64,000 bases of DNA from Caldilineaceae bacterium (GTDB taxonomy: Bacteria; Chloroflexota; Anaerolineae; Caldilineales; Caldilineaceae). The notes beneath the pieces are model-generated. The model had not been told where the DNA came from, did not search any database, and was given only the letters and a program-made list of their open reading frames with translations. The position numbers and the translations under genes are program-made. The stretch is taken from NCBI GenBank assembly GCA_022824025.1, contig JAJEBF010000003.1:248001-312000 (forward strand). Direction: 5' to 3'. Within the stretch, counting starts at the first letter, position 1. Every line of letters begins with the position of its first letter. Positions 20,390-28,935 of the stretch are shown one piece after another.

Positions 20390-21490
20390 ATGATACAGTT
20401 TGACTTTGGCCGCCTGGAGCAAGTAGAACTGCGAACCGTTTGGGTGAGTGAAGACAGCGACTTCGCCTCGTGGCTGGCACGCGGCGATAGCCTCGCGCTG
20501 CTCGGCGAAGCCATCAATATGGACCTGGAATTGGAGGACACCGAAGGCTGGGTGGCGCCCTACCCGCGCGGCGTTGTCTGCCGTTCCCGCGGCAGCGGCG
20601 GGTACGTAGTCATCGAGAATCAACTGGAACATACAGACCAGAGCCACCTGGGCCAGCTGCTCACCTACGCAGCCGAGTTGAAAGCCGTGACCATGGTGTG
20701 GGTAGCCGCGCAATTTACCCAGGAAGATCGCAACACGCTCAACTGGCTTAACGAGGTTACCAGCGACAATATTCGGTTTTTCGGCCTGGAAGTAGAGCTT
20801 TGGCGAATCGGCGAATCGCCCCTGGCCCCCAAATTCTATCTCGTTAGCAAGCCCAGCGGCTGGGGCGGCAACGCCGATGAGCGCACGCGATCACCCGTCG
20901 ATAGCTCACCTTCCTCCACCCCGAACCAAACGCCGCCGCCCACACCTGCCCCGACAACCGAACCGTCCCCGAATCCATCCGATACATCGCTGGAAGATCA
21001 GCTTCAACAAGTCGAAAACGAACTCCAGCTCGAATATCAACTCGTAGAAAATGAACTGCAGATGGAATACTGGCAGGCGTTGCGAAAACACCTGGAAGAC
21101 AGCGGCAGCTTCATCCGGCCTGGTACGCCCCGTTCACAGAATTGGATGAACTTTGACGTGGGACACTGGCGCCTGCGTATGACCGCTTTCAACAATATGC
21201 GGGAAGGCGGAATTGGCGTTCAACTGGTGATTCGGGAAGGTGATGCCGAGGTCTCCTACAATACGCTCTACCAGCAGCGCGGCGAAATCGGAGCCGAAAT
21301 CGGCGACGCCCTCGAGTGGCGCGAACTGCCCGAACACAAACAGGGCCAGGTGATGTTGCGCAAGTACAATGCCGACCCGACCAACAGGGCGCAGTGGCAG
21401 GAACAACACGACTGGTTCCGGGAGAAACTGGAAGCGTTCGATCGGGCTTTCCGCCCCCGTATTTCCACCTTCGGCGCCTCCGCCTCGTAA
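20390..21490 (+). CDS. DUF4268-family protein with PD-(D/E)XK-like N-terminal domain
   Basis: A 366-residue protein in two domains. The N-terminal part has the conserved block VIENQLEHTDQSHLGQLLTY, then VWVAAQFTQEDRNTLNWLNE and FFGLEVELWRIGESPLAPKF, which is how DUF4268 proteins look. The ExQ/H arrangement suggests a restriction-endonuclease-like fold (inference). A Pro/Thr/Ser-rich linker (about residues 170-200) and an acidic coiled segment with an exact 11-residue duplication (21005-21037 and 21038-21070) lead to a C-terminal DUF4268 domain with FNNMREGGIGVQLVI. ATG 20390 follows AGGAGG by ten bases; the upstream GTG at 20369 precedes that site. A strong terminator follows. Function unknown; the family is often found with restriction or defence genes. 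Confidence 0.78.
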   Translation: MIQFDFGRLEQVELRTVWVSEDSDFASWLARGDSLALLGEAINMDLELEDTEGWVAPYPRGVVCRSRGSGGYVVIENQLEHTDQSHLGQLLTYAAELKAVTMVWVAAQFTQEDRNTLNWLNEVTSDNIRFFGLEVELWRIGESPLAPKFYLVSKPSGWGGNADERTRSPVDSSPSSTPNQTPPPTPAPTTEPSPNPSDTSLEDQLQQVENELQLEYQLVENELQMEYWQALRKHLEDSGSFIRPGTPRSQNWMNFDVGHWRLRMTAFNNMREGGIGVQLVIREGDAEVSYNTLYQQRGEIGAEIGDALEWRELPEHKQGQVMLRKYNADPTNRAQWQEQHDWFREKLEAFDRAFRPRISTFGASAS

Positions 21491-21542
21491 CCGACGCGAC
21501 GCGCCCGGCCCGCCCTGATCTCGCAACTCCTCCGATCGTTCG

Positions 21543-21593
21543 CCGCCCATCCGGCCCCTTTTGCCAAAGCCGAATGGGCGGTTTGCTTTTTTT
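21543..21593 (+). terminator. Rho-independent terminator for the DUF4268 gene
   Basis: A 13-base stem CCGCCCATCCGGC/GCCGAATGGGCGG (12 of 13 paired) with a short loop is followed by TTTGCTTTTTTT. The U-tract ends at the stop codon of the convergent aminopeptidase gene. It works only in the plus direction. Confidence 0.9.
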
Positions 21594-22650
21594 AGTCCCC
21601 GTCCCGCTCCCCTTCTCTGACGATCTCAGGCGCAAAGACCCCCTTGTCCATGATACGCTCCCCGTCCACGTAGATCGTGCACTGCGTTGGAATGACATCG
21701 ACATGATGGTCCGATTTCCAATCCGCGCCTGTCTGCGTCCCGTACGGGTCGCCAAAGGCAACGTGTACACCCGGGAACTTCTCGTCCTGAAGTAGGTTCC
21801 CCACCAGTCCAGTCAAGGCGATGTTGGTGCCAATCGCGAACTCCCCGACCCGGTCTGCGTTTTCCGCCCCAAAAATGTAGGAGCGGACATCCTCCGCCAA
21901 AATCTCGTCTTCGCAACGTATCTCGACCACCCTTCCCTTCTCAACCGCAAATGTCACCGGCGTGTCGAGAATCCCGTATCGTTCACTGAAATAGTCACCC
22001 AACTCGTCCGCCACCAGAACACCATTGACGTCCCGCGGCGACGTAAACGTCTCTCCCTCCGGCAAATTCCCCCACTCGCCCGCTTCATGGTAGAGCCCGT
22101 GACAAGGGATCCAATTGAACGCCGGATCAAAGCTGGCCGTCAAATCCGTTCCCTTCGGATTGGTCACCCGTATCTCCGCCGCGTTGCGCACGATCCCGTG
22201 GACCCGCATCGTGACTTCGTAAATCCGCTGGTAGTCCACTCGCATCCCCTGCATCATCAACGGCGGCGTGATGTTGATCATGTGTCCGTGGCGGGCCCCG
22301 TCCGGGTTTGCCTGCATGACAGCGGGCATATAGGCCATCCGGAACTTCAGCTCACCCGGACGGCTGCTGGCTGTGTAAAAGCTGACGTGCGGCTGGAATC
22401 GTTCCAGCGCCGCCTGCAGCGCAGCAGGCATCGCCGTAATCGGCCGCGTGCCAAACGTCTCCAACGTATATGTCTCCACGGCCGCGGCGATCGGACCTGC
22501 GGCATCGGCCAAAGCCTGGCTGATCAGCGAAGAACCTTCGTCCCCGAGAATCAGCGCTCGCTCGCCCGGCTGCAGCCCCATGCAGACCCGCACCGCGGCC
22601 TCCGCCCCAGCCCTCATCTCTTCAAGAGTATATTCCCTTGTTGCCTTCAT
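21592..22650 (-). CDS. M29-type aminopeptidase
   Basis: A 352-residue metallo-aminopeptidase of family M29 (AmpS/aminopeptidase T type), which removes N-terminal residues from peptides in the cytoplasm using two metal ions. Recognisable blocks are GNLPEGETFTSP (metal-binding Glu), VGEFAIGTN (second Glu), HVAFGDPYG and SDHHVDVIPTQCTIYVDGER (His and Asp ligands), in the order seen in the family. It is somewhat shorter than the usual 400-410 residues; the N-terminal domain begins at MKATREYTLEEMRAGAEAAV. An AGGAGG lies about eleven bases upstream of ATG 22650. It is convergent with the DUF4268 gene and 85 bases downstream of the TrkH-type gene. Confidence 0.83.
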   Translation of the reverse strand: MKATREYTLEEMRAGAEAAVRVCMGLQPGERALILGDEGSSLISQALADAAGPIAAAVETYTLETFGTRPITAMPAALQAALERFQPHVSFYTASSRPGELKFRMAYMPAVMQANPDGARHGHMINITPPLMMQGMRVDYQRIYEVTMRVHGIVRNAAEIRVTNPKGTDLTASFDPAFNWIPCHGLYHEAGEWGNLPEGETFTSPRDVNGVLVADELGDYFSERYGILDTPVTFAVEKGRVVEIRCEDEILAEDVRSYIFGAENADRVGEFAIGTNIALTGLVGNLLQDEKFPGVHVAFGDPYGTQTGADWKSDHHVDVIPTQCTIYVDGERIMDKGVFAPEIVREGERDGD

Positions 22651-22735
22651 CTCCTTGCACGCCTCCTGAACTGTAGATGTATTCGCGGCGGCGCCTCAAC
22701 AGCCAGCGGGCTCCAGCCGTTTTCTTCTATGCCCC

Positions 22736-24277
22736 CTACCCAAGAATAACCGGTTCCTCCGGATATTGAATGAGCGAAGGCCGCTCCCTTTGCGCCAGGG
22801 CGATCACAATCGTCAACGGCCCCAGTCGACCCCAAAACATCGTCAACGCGATCAGCGCTTGACCCCATTCATTCAGCCTCTCCGTAAAACCAAGCGAGTA
22901 GCCGGCATTGGCGAACGCGCTGACTACCTCGAAACCAAGCGCGAAGATATCCCCCTGGTGCAACAGCGACAGCACCATCGTAACGGCCCCCACCAGGAGA
23001 GTGCTGACTGTCATGATCGCGACCGCCTTATTCAGAGTTTCTCGCGGAACCGAGCGGCCAAACGCCACGGCCTGGTTGTCGCCCCCCTTGGCCGTTGCCA
23101 GGGCCGAAATCAGCAACACACCGACTGTGCTGCTCGTTACACCTCCAGCCATGCTCGCCGGCGCGCCGCCGATGAACATCCAGAAAAGCAGCATCAGCTG
23201 CGTGCTCTGGCTCAACTCTTCCAGGGGCAGAATCGTCAAGCCCGCAGTGCGCGCCGATATAACTGTGAAGGCACTGACCGCAACCTGCTCTCCTAATGTA
23301 TGGGCGGCCAGGTTAACAGCGATAAGCTCCCGATCCAGAAACATCACGGCCAAGCCGATTGCGAGAAGGGCTGCGGTCAGGCCCAATGTGATGCGTGTAT
23401 TCAGCGCCAGCATCCGATTCCTGAAGTAACTGGCCAGATCGTACAGCACCGCAACGCCCACGCCTCCAAGAATGATGAGGATGGACATCACCGCTAGCGT
23501 GAAATAGTCGGCGCCAAAACCGAAAACCGGTTCGTGGCCGCTGCCGGCAAACAGGTCGAAACCGGCATTGCAGTAGCTGCTGACGGCATGAAAAAGCGCC
23601 AACCACAGCGCCTCCCCATCAGGAAGCTCCGTCCGCCAGCGCAGCCAAAGCAGCAGCGTGCCGACCGCCTCTATCGACACAGTGATGACCAAAACATAGA
23701 GCGCAAGATTGGCCACGCTGCCCAGCCGGCCCCAGCGACGCGTGAGGCCAAACTGTCTGTCCCCTCCCAGCGACTGATGGATCACAAACCGTTCGTTGAG
23801 CGTGACGCGCCGCCCGACCAGGCGGAAGAGCAGCACGCTGAAGGCGATGAACCCGACCCCGCCCACCTGGAGCAGCGCCAAGAGGACGACCTGTCCAAAC
23901 CTGCTGAAGTCCGTGGCCGTCGTGAGCACCCCCAACCCCGTCACCGTTACCGCGCTGGTTGACGTGAAGACGGCCTCAACCCAGGAAATCGTCACGCCCG
24001 AATTCGTGGCCGCGGGCAGCTTCAGCAGAAGCGTTCCCAACGCAATGATGCCGGCGAAACCATAAATCAGCATGCGGGGCGCCTGCGCCTTCGAGGCCCG
24101 CCGCTCCGAAATGCTTCCGTTCCGTGCGTCGCCACGGCCCCGCCCATTGCCCTGCCCATTGGGCTTGGCCGCTTCCTCCTGCTCTTCCGGGTGGAGCCTC
24201 AGCAGCAGCTCGCCGGAGGACCCGTCCTCGGAGGCGCCGCGTTCTTCCTTTTCTCGATCAGCCAAACCGTTCTTCAT
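22736..24277 (-). CDS. TrkH/KtrB-family potassium channel subunit
   Basis: Membrane subunit of a Trk/Ktr potassium uptake system. Four pore loops are present, each with the filter glycine: SAVTVTGLGVLTT, SSYCNAGFDLF, ARTAGLTILPL and SAFANAGYSLGF. The intramembrane loop of the third repeat reads GGAPASMAGGVTSSTVGVLL. A hydrophilic, Glu/Ser-rich N-terminal extension of about 65 residues precedes the first helix, longer than in most KtrB proteins. ATG 24277 is taken as the start (GGAGG lies close, two bases away); the in-frame codon at 24334 is the alternative. The cytosolic RCK partner (TrkA/KtrA) is not adjacent, so it must be encoded elsewhere. Confidence 0.9.
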   Translation of the reverse strand: MKNGLADREKEERGASEDGSSGELLLRLHPEEQEEAAKPNGQGNGRGRGDARNGSISERRASKAQAPRMLIYGFAGIIALGTLLLKLPAATNSGVTISWVEAVFTSTSAVTVTGLGVLTTATDFSRFGQVVLLALLQVGGVGFIAFSVLLFRLVGRRVTLNERFVIHQSLGGDRQFGLTRRWGRLGSVANLALYVLVITVSIEAVGTLLLWLRWRTELPDGEALWLALFHAVSSYCNAGFDLFAGSGHEPVFGFGADYFTLAVMSILIILGGVGVAVLYDLASYFRNRMLALNTRITLGLTAALLAIGLAVMFLDRELIAVNLAAHTLGEQVAVSAFTVISARTAGLTILPLEELSQSTQLMLLFWMFIGGAPASMAGGVTSSTVGVLLISALATAKGGDNQAVAFGRSVPRETLNKAVAIMTVSTLLVGAVTMVLSLLHQGDIFALGFEVVSAFANAGYSLGFTERLNEWGQALIALTMFWGRLGPLTIVIALAQRERPSLIQYPEEPVILG

Positions 24278-25278
24278 CGCCTCCGTATGCGGCCATCTGC
24301 TTTCTGCTCTCCAGCGAACCTTTCGCCGCAACATCCTGCCCCAGCCAACCTGAATGTAATGTACACCCGCGCCTGGGCCATTTCAAAAGGAGAAGGCCTC
24401 CCGCCTGAATTCTCAGACATTTCACTTCACCCCCGCTAGGCCCGCTTCTGCGCCTGCTTCACGCCAGGCGCGCATCCCGACCGCAAGTCGGAGGGTCACC
24501 TTGCGCCGCGCTGGTTCTCTGGCTCCAACGCGCCAGTTGCGAGAATGCGCACTTGCCGCCCCCTCCCCCCTCCCCCAACTCTTTACTTTGTATAAAAACT
24601 ATTATACGGAATAAAAAGCCAGGTCGGCATCAGGACCCCTCCCCCGGTCTGTTTCCCTGCGCTCCGGGTCCTTCGCTTCCTGAAAGTGCAGCGGCCCCCC
24701 ATCGTACGCACGCTAAAAGTGTGATGAGACTGTCCGCCCGCCGGCTCCTGAACAGCAGGCGAAACTCTGCAGGGAATTCAGTTTTGTCAAGTTGGCTGAG
24801 GCCCAGTCCGTTGCCCCACTTTGCTCGATCTGCTATGCGAAACAGATCCTGGGATACGCGCGCCAACCCCTTCTGAGACCCGCCAAATCAAAAAAACACA
24901 CGTGAACACACGTGAACACACGTAAACGCTCGTAAACGCTCGTAAACGCTCACGCCACGGCTGCCGTCTTCGCCCTACCACCACGCTCCCCAATACCCCG
25001 ATTCTACTTGGCCCCAACCGCAATGAATCGACTGGAAACCGCGACAGCGCTACTGATCTGTACAGCGTGGTAAAGGATCCGTTCACGTCCTCCTCCGCAG
25101 ATACCTGGCGCATCAGATGCCACAGTTCAACACGCCGCAAACCCCCTTCTCGCGCTACATTCTTTTGTCCCAATTCTTGCCAATTCGTCCCTGTTCATGT
25201 AACCTCACTCTGAATGCGCGTTTCCTTTGTGCCAGGATTTCACATTCTCTCTTTCTGAGTGCGGAGAACTGCCTTCAA
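24278..25278. other. One-kilobase spacer with decanucleotide repeat and AT-rich patch
   Basis: Divergent region between the TrkH-type and histidine phosphatase genes. Apart from a 10-base tandem repeat (24897-24950) and an AT-rich patch at about 24581-24620 containing TATAAA and TATTATAC, nothing is recognised. The patch could hold a promoter, but no -35/-10 pair is convincing. Open frames here carry no family motif and cross the repeat. Confidence 0.55.
24897..24950. repeat. Decanucleotide tandem repeat
   Basis: Period 10: two units CGTGAACACA (24901-24920) then three units CGTAAACGCT (24921-24950), with a partial unit on the left. The two unit types differ at three positions, as if one variant had spread within the array. 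Confidence 0.92.
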
Positions 25279-26004
25279 ATGATACTCTATCTGATTCGTC
25301 ACGGACAGTCAGCCAACAATCTTCTCGCCGAGAAACTTAAAGAGCGAGCCGGCCCGTATCCCTTCGAGACCTACATGAAGCAGCGCGTCGCCGAACCGCC
25401 TCTGACCGACATGGGGGAAATCCAGGCCGAAAGGCTTGGCGAACACGCCCAAACTCTGCCCTTGACCCGCCTCTATTGCAGCCCCATGCTACGCACAATG
25501 CAGACAGTTCGGCCCCTTGCCCAACTGAAGGGACTCAATCCCGCCGTGTGGATCGACCTGCACGAACACGGCGGCGTCTTCCATCGACCCGGCTCCGACG
25601 TCGCAGCTGTTGGCCAGCCGGGCCTCGACCGCTCGGAAATGAGCAAACTTTTCCCTGGTTATCAGCTCAACGGAATCAGCGACAAAGGCTGGTGGCGCGG
25701 CGGCGAAGAGGACCTCGCCTCCTGCCATGCCCGCGCCGTGCGCGTCGCCGACAGACTGCACCGCATGGCCGGAGAATTGGCAGAGGATGAGAGCGTCGCC
25801 GCTGTCAGTCACGGCACCTTTATGGACAGCCTCCTGAAGGCTCTCCTTGGCCGCCTGCCCGGCGCAGGACTCTATTTCAACCACCACAACACCGGTGTAA
25901 CCCGCGTCGACCTTCACTCGCCTGAAAACGGCGGCAGCGTAATCGTCAACGTACGCTATACGAACCGGGCCGAACACCTCACTGAAGACCATCTGACCTA
26001 CTGA
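25279..26004 (+). CDS. Histidine phosphatase family protein (phosphoglycerate mutase-like)
   Basis: A 241-residue member of the branch-1 histidine phosphatases. The catalytic His is in YLIRHGQSANN at the N-terminus; the substrate-orienting region is LYCSPMLRTMQTVRPLA, and the second catalytic His is in AVSHGTFMDSLLKALLG. The middle part is longer than in GpmA, typical of broad phosphatases. ATG 25279 places the RHG motif at residue 7-9, as usual; an in-frame extension to 25117 was rejected. The thrH gene begins 12 bases after its stop, so the two are cotranscribed. A phosphomonoesterase is likely; the substrate is unknown. Confidence 0.85.
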   Translation: MILYLIRHGQSANNLLAEKLKERAGPYPFETYMKQRVAEPPLTDMGEIQAERLGEHAQTLPLTRLYCSPMLRTMQTVRPLAQLKGLNPAVWIDLHEHGGVFHRPGSDVAAVGQPGLDRSEMSKLFPGYQLNGISDKGWWRGGEEDLASCHARAVRVADRLHRMAGELAEDESVAAVSHGTFMDSLLKALLGRLPGAGLYFNHHNTGVTRVDLHSPENGGSVIVNVRYTNRAEHLTEDHLTY

Positions 26005-26016
26005 GAGGAGCGATAA

Positions 26017-26643
26017 TTGGCCGACTTACGCCCCTGCCTGTTCGCCAGTGACCTGGAGGGCGTTCTCGTCCCGGAAATCTGGATCGCCTTTGCCGAAAGG
26101 ACCGGTATCGAGCAGCTGCGCCTCACCACGCGCGACGTGTCCGACTATGATCAGCTGATGCAAATGAGGCTCAGAATCCTGAAAGAACGCAACCTCCGCC
26201 TACAGGACATTCAGGACGTTATCGCCGCCGTCACGCCCCTGCCCGGAGCCGGGCGGTTCGTAGACTGGGTTCGAGAGCGTACACAATTCGTAATCATCTC
26301 CGATACCTTCTACGAGTTCGCCCAACCGCTCATGGCGCAACTCGGCTATCCAACCATCTTCTGCCACTCTCTCGAAGTCGACGCAGAAGGAACAATTACC
26401 GGCTATCGCCTGCGCCTGAACCAATCCAAACGCAAGGCGATGGCAGCATTTCGCGAACTGCAGTTCCGGACCATGGCGATGGGTGACTCATACAACGACA
26501 TCGCCATGCTCAGGAATGCCGACACTGGTGTCCTCTTCGACCCCCCTGCCAACGTCATCGAAGACCATCCCGACCTGCCTGTAGTCCGAAACTATTGTGA
26601 AGCGCAGTCAAGCATAGAGGCCTGGTTAGCGGACGGAGCATAG
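26017..26643 (+). CDS. thrH: ThrH, bifunctional phosphoserine phosphatase/phosphoserine:homoserine phosphotransferase
   Basis: HAD-superfamily enzyme of 208 residues. In Pseudomonas ThrH dephosphorylates phosphoserine and can pass the phosphate to homoserine, touching both serine and threonine synthesis. The sequence matches ThrH along its length: DLEGVLVPEIWIAFAERTGI (nucleophile Asp), TTRDVSDYDQLMQMRLRIL, VIISDTFYEFAQPLMAQLG (motif II Ser) and MGDSYNDIAMLRNADTGVLF (motif III Asp residues). The TTG start at 26017 is supported by GAGGAG seven bases upstream. It sits between a histidine phosphatase gene and a membrane protein gene in one transcription unit. Confidence 0.93.
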   Translation: MADLRPCLFASDLEGVLVPEIWIAFAERTGIEQLRLTTRDVSDYDQLMQMRLRILKERNLRLQDIQDVIAAVTPLPGAGRFVDWVRERTQFVIISDTFYEFAQPLMAQLGYPTIFCHSLEVDAEGTITGYRLRLNQSKRKAMAAFRELQFRTMAMGDSYNDIAMLRNADTGVLFDPPANVIEDHPDLPVVRNYCEAQSSIEAWLADGA

Positions 26644-26686
26644 GATTCCCCCCTGCCCTTTCCGCTCCGCATTTGAGATTGGACAG

Positions 26687-27187
26687 ATGGCCGCATCGCC
26701 GATCGGCCCCAAACAGGCGGCTCAGAAGGCCGGCTCCACCGAGTTGGTGACCGTTCTCGGCTACATTCTGACGGTGTCCTACCCGCTTCTCGCGCTGTCT
26801 ACTGGCGTCCGGGCGCTGTTTCAGCTCTTGCTGAAAGAGGGCGTCGTCAACTACCTCGCTCCATCCTTGAGCCTTGTGGCCGCCCTCTCCTACCTGACAG
26901 CCGCAATCGGATTCGCCTACCGCACGCGCTGGGCTTGGCGCCTCTCCGTATACGTGCTTTTCTTCGAGACTGTTCTCACACTCCTCGTCGGTTCTCTGAG
27001 CCTCTTCATACCCGAAGCGATCGGCCGTACTGTCTGGCGTCACTTTGGCGCCGACTACGGCTACTTTCCCCTGTTCCAACCGGCAATCGGTCTGGCCTGG
27101 CTATTCTGGCCCTCGATACGAAAACAGTATGGTCTGTCCCCTGGCCCCAATCGGGTCGCGAGCGGACCCGTCGAAAAGCAAGGGTAA
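26687..27187 (+). CDS. Hypothetical four-helix membrane protein
   Basis: A 166-residue protein with about four predicted membrane helices (around residues 20-48, 56-78, 85-108 and 128-142) and short hydrophilic ends. No family motif is recognised. It lies 43 bases after thrH and its stop is seven bases before the Fbp-type permease start, so it is probably cotranscribed with both. Whether it takes part in transport is unknown. Confidence 0.7.
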   Translation: MAASPIGPKQAAQKAGSTELVTVLGYILTVSYPLLALSTGVRALFQLLLKEGVVNYLAPSLSLVAALSYLTAAIGFAYRTRWAWRLSVYVLFFETVLTLLVGSLSLFIPEAIGRTVWRHFGADYGYFPLFQPAIGLAWLFWPSIRKQYGLSPGPNRVASGPVEKQG

Positions 27188-27194
27188 GAGGCAA

Positions 27195-28898
27195 ATGAGC
27201 AGCGGGAAAGGGTCGCATGCGCCGAACAGAAGGAGCATAGCAAGTCAAGTCCTGCGCAACGCATATGCCTCCGGGCCGCTCAGCCATGCAGGGCACGCCA
27301 CCCGTCTTGCCGTTCACCGGCACTTCGGCTTCCTGTTCAAAACCACGGTCCTCCTCGTCGCGCTGGCCATGTTGCTGCCTCCCGCCTACCTGGTCTACCG
27401 AGCCGCTGGCGTGGGCTTGAACGAGCTGACAAGCCTGCTCGGCCGCACGCGCATCCTCCAGATTCTGTGGAACAGCCTTCTGCTCACCTGCGGCGTCACC
27501 ACCTTGTCCCTCGCCCTCGCCCTACCCCTGGCATGGCTGACCGAGCGAACCGACCTTCCGGGACGAAAGGTCTGGACTGTGCTGGCAATGATGCCGCTTG
27601 TCATTCCGAGCTATGTCGGCGGTTACACCCTGATCGCCATGTTCGGACCGCGCGGGATTCTGCAGGAACTGCTGCATCCTTTCGGTGTAGAGCGGCTGCC
27701 ATCGATCTACGGCTTTACCGGCGCGCTTTGGGTCCTTACGCTCTTCACCTATCCCTATATCTTCATGAGCGTTCGCGCCGCGCTTCACCGATTCGACCCT
27801 TCGCTCGAAGAAGCCTCGCGCTCACTTGGCTACAACGGGCTGCAGACCTTTCTGAGAGTCACATTGCCCAATCTGCGTCCCGCAATCACCGCAGGCGGCC
27901 TCCTGGTCGCCCTGTACACACTCAGCGACTTCGGCGCTGTCTCCCTCCTGCGCTTCAACAGCTTTACCCGGGCGATCTACGTTCAGTATCTGAGCAGCTT
28001 CGACCGCAACGTCGCTTCTCTTCTGTCATTGGCGCTGATCGTGTTTACGATTATACTACTGCTGCTTGAACGCAACAGCAGAGGGCGCGGCCGACCTCGC
28101 TACTACCGCAGCAGCGGCGGCGTGGTCGCCCCCCGTAAACGCATTGAGCTCGCTCGTCGCAAATGGCCTGCGCTCGCCTTCTGTTCAATCGTCGTGATGG
28201 CCGCCCTTGTGTTGCCTACCAGCGTGATCTTGTACTGGTTGCTGCGAGGACTCGCAGCCGGCGAGCCCCTGGCCCCCGTTTGGGCGGCGACGCTTAACAG
28301 TTTCCGCGCCGGCGCCCTGGCCGCCGTCGCCGCCGCCGCCCTCGGCCTTCCTGTCGCCTATGGGGCCATCAGATTGGGGGGCCGCTTGATGACTTTCGCG
28401 GCGCGAGCCGTCTATCTTGGTTATGGGCTGCCGGGCATCGTTATCGCCCTTAGCCTGGTTTTCTTTGGCGCAAACTTTGCTCCGTGGCTTTATCAGACTC
28501 TGTGGATCTTGGTGTTCGCCTATGTCGTACGCTTTCTGCCCCAGGCCATGGGCGCGATGCAAATCAGCTTGTCGCAGATGAATCCTCGCCTGGAGGAAGC
28601 CGGACGAAGTCTGGGCTTGGGCAATCGCGCCGTTTTCAGGCGCATAACCGCCCCAATCCTGCGCCCCGGCATCCTGGCTGGAATGGCTCTCGTCTTTCTG
28701 ACAACGGTGAAAGAGTTGCCGGCAACTTTGCTCCTGAGCCCAACCGGCTTCTCAACACTGGCGACAAAAATCTGGTCGGCAACCGACGAAGCTTTCTTTG
28801 CCCGGGCCGCAGCGCCCGCGCTGATTCTGTTGGCAATGTCAGCCTTTAGTATCTTTCTTGTCCTTACGCAGGAGGAAAGGGAAGTGAGCGGCGGCTAG
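27195..28898 (+). CDS. fbpB: Fe(3+)-type ABC transporter permease (FbpB/ThiP-like, two fused permease domains)
   Basis: Inner-membrane permease of 567 residues with two tandem BPD_transp_1 domains, about twelve helices. The two EAA loops read EEASRSLGYNGLQTFLRVT and EEAGRSLGLGNRAVFRRIT, each followed by P-x-LRP. This double layout is that of FbpB/SfuB iron permeases and the related ThiP and PhnV families. ATG 27195 follows GAGG closely; an in-frame extension to 27045 overlaps the upstream gene and was rejected. The ATPase gene follows after 37 bases. No periplasmic binding protein gene is in the window, so the substrate (ferric iron, thiamine or other) is uncertain. Confidence 0.88.
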   Translation: MSSGKGSHAPNRRSIASQVLRNAYASGPLSHAGHATRLAVHRHFGFLFKTTVLLVALAMLLPPAYLVYRAAGVGLNELTSLLGRTRILQILWNSLLLTCGVTTLSLALALPLAWLTERTDLPGRKVWTVLAMMPLVIPSYVGGYTLIAMFGPRGILQELLHPFGVERLPSIYGFTGALWVLTLFTYPYIFMSVRAALHRFDPSLEEASRSLGYNGLQTFLRVTLPNLRPAITAGGLLVALYTLSDFGAVSLLRFNSFTRAIYVQYLSSFDRNVASLLSLALIVFTIILLLLERNSRGRGRPRYYRSSGGVVAPRKRIELARRKWPALAFCSIVVMAALVLPTSVILYWLLRGLAAGEPLAPVWAATLNSFRAGALAAVAAAALGLPVAYGAIRLGGRLMTFAARAVYLGYGLPGIVIALSLVFFGANFAPWLYQTLWILVFAYVVRFLPQAMGAMQISLSQMNPRLEEAGRSLGLGNRAVFRRITAPILRPGILAGMALVFLTTVKELPATLLLSPTGFSTLATKIWSATDEAFFARAAAPALILLAMSAFSIFLVLTQEEREVSGG

Positions 28899-28935
28899 CC
28901 ATTCATCCAGCCGCAGAACACACCCCCAACGCGCC

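Noticed and set aside
19917-21490. Genomic island inserted at tRNA-Gly
   Set aside because: No integrase, no second copy of the tRNA 3' end and no clear composition step were seen, so an island is not claimed.
24787-25173. 128-codon minus-strand open frame through the decamer repeat
   Set aside because: It crosses the tandem repeat, has no family motif and no ribosome site; judged spurious.
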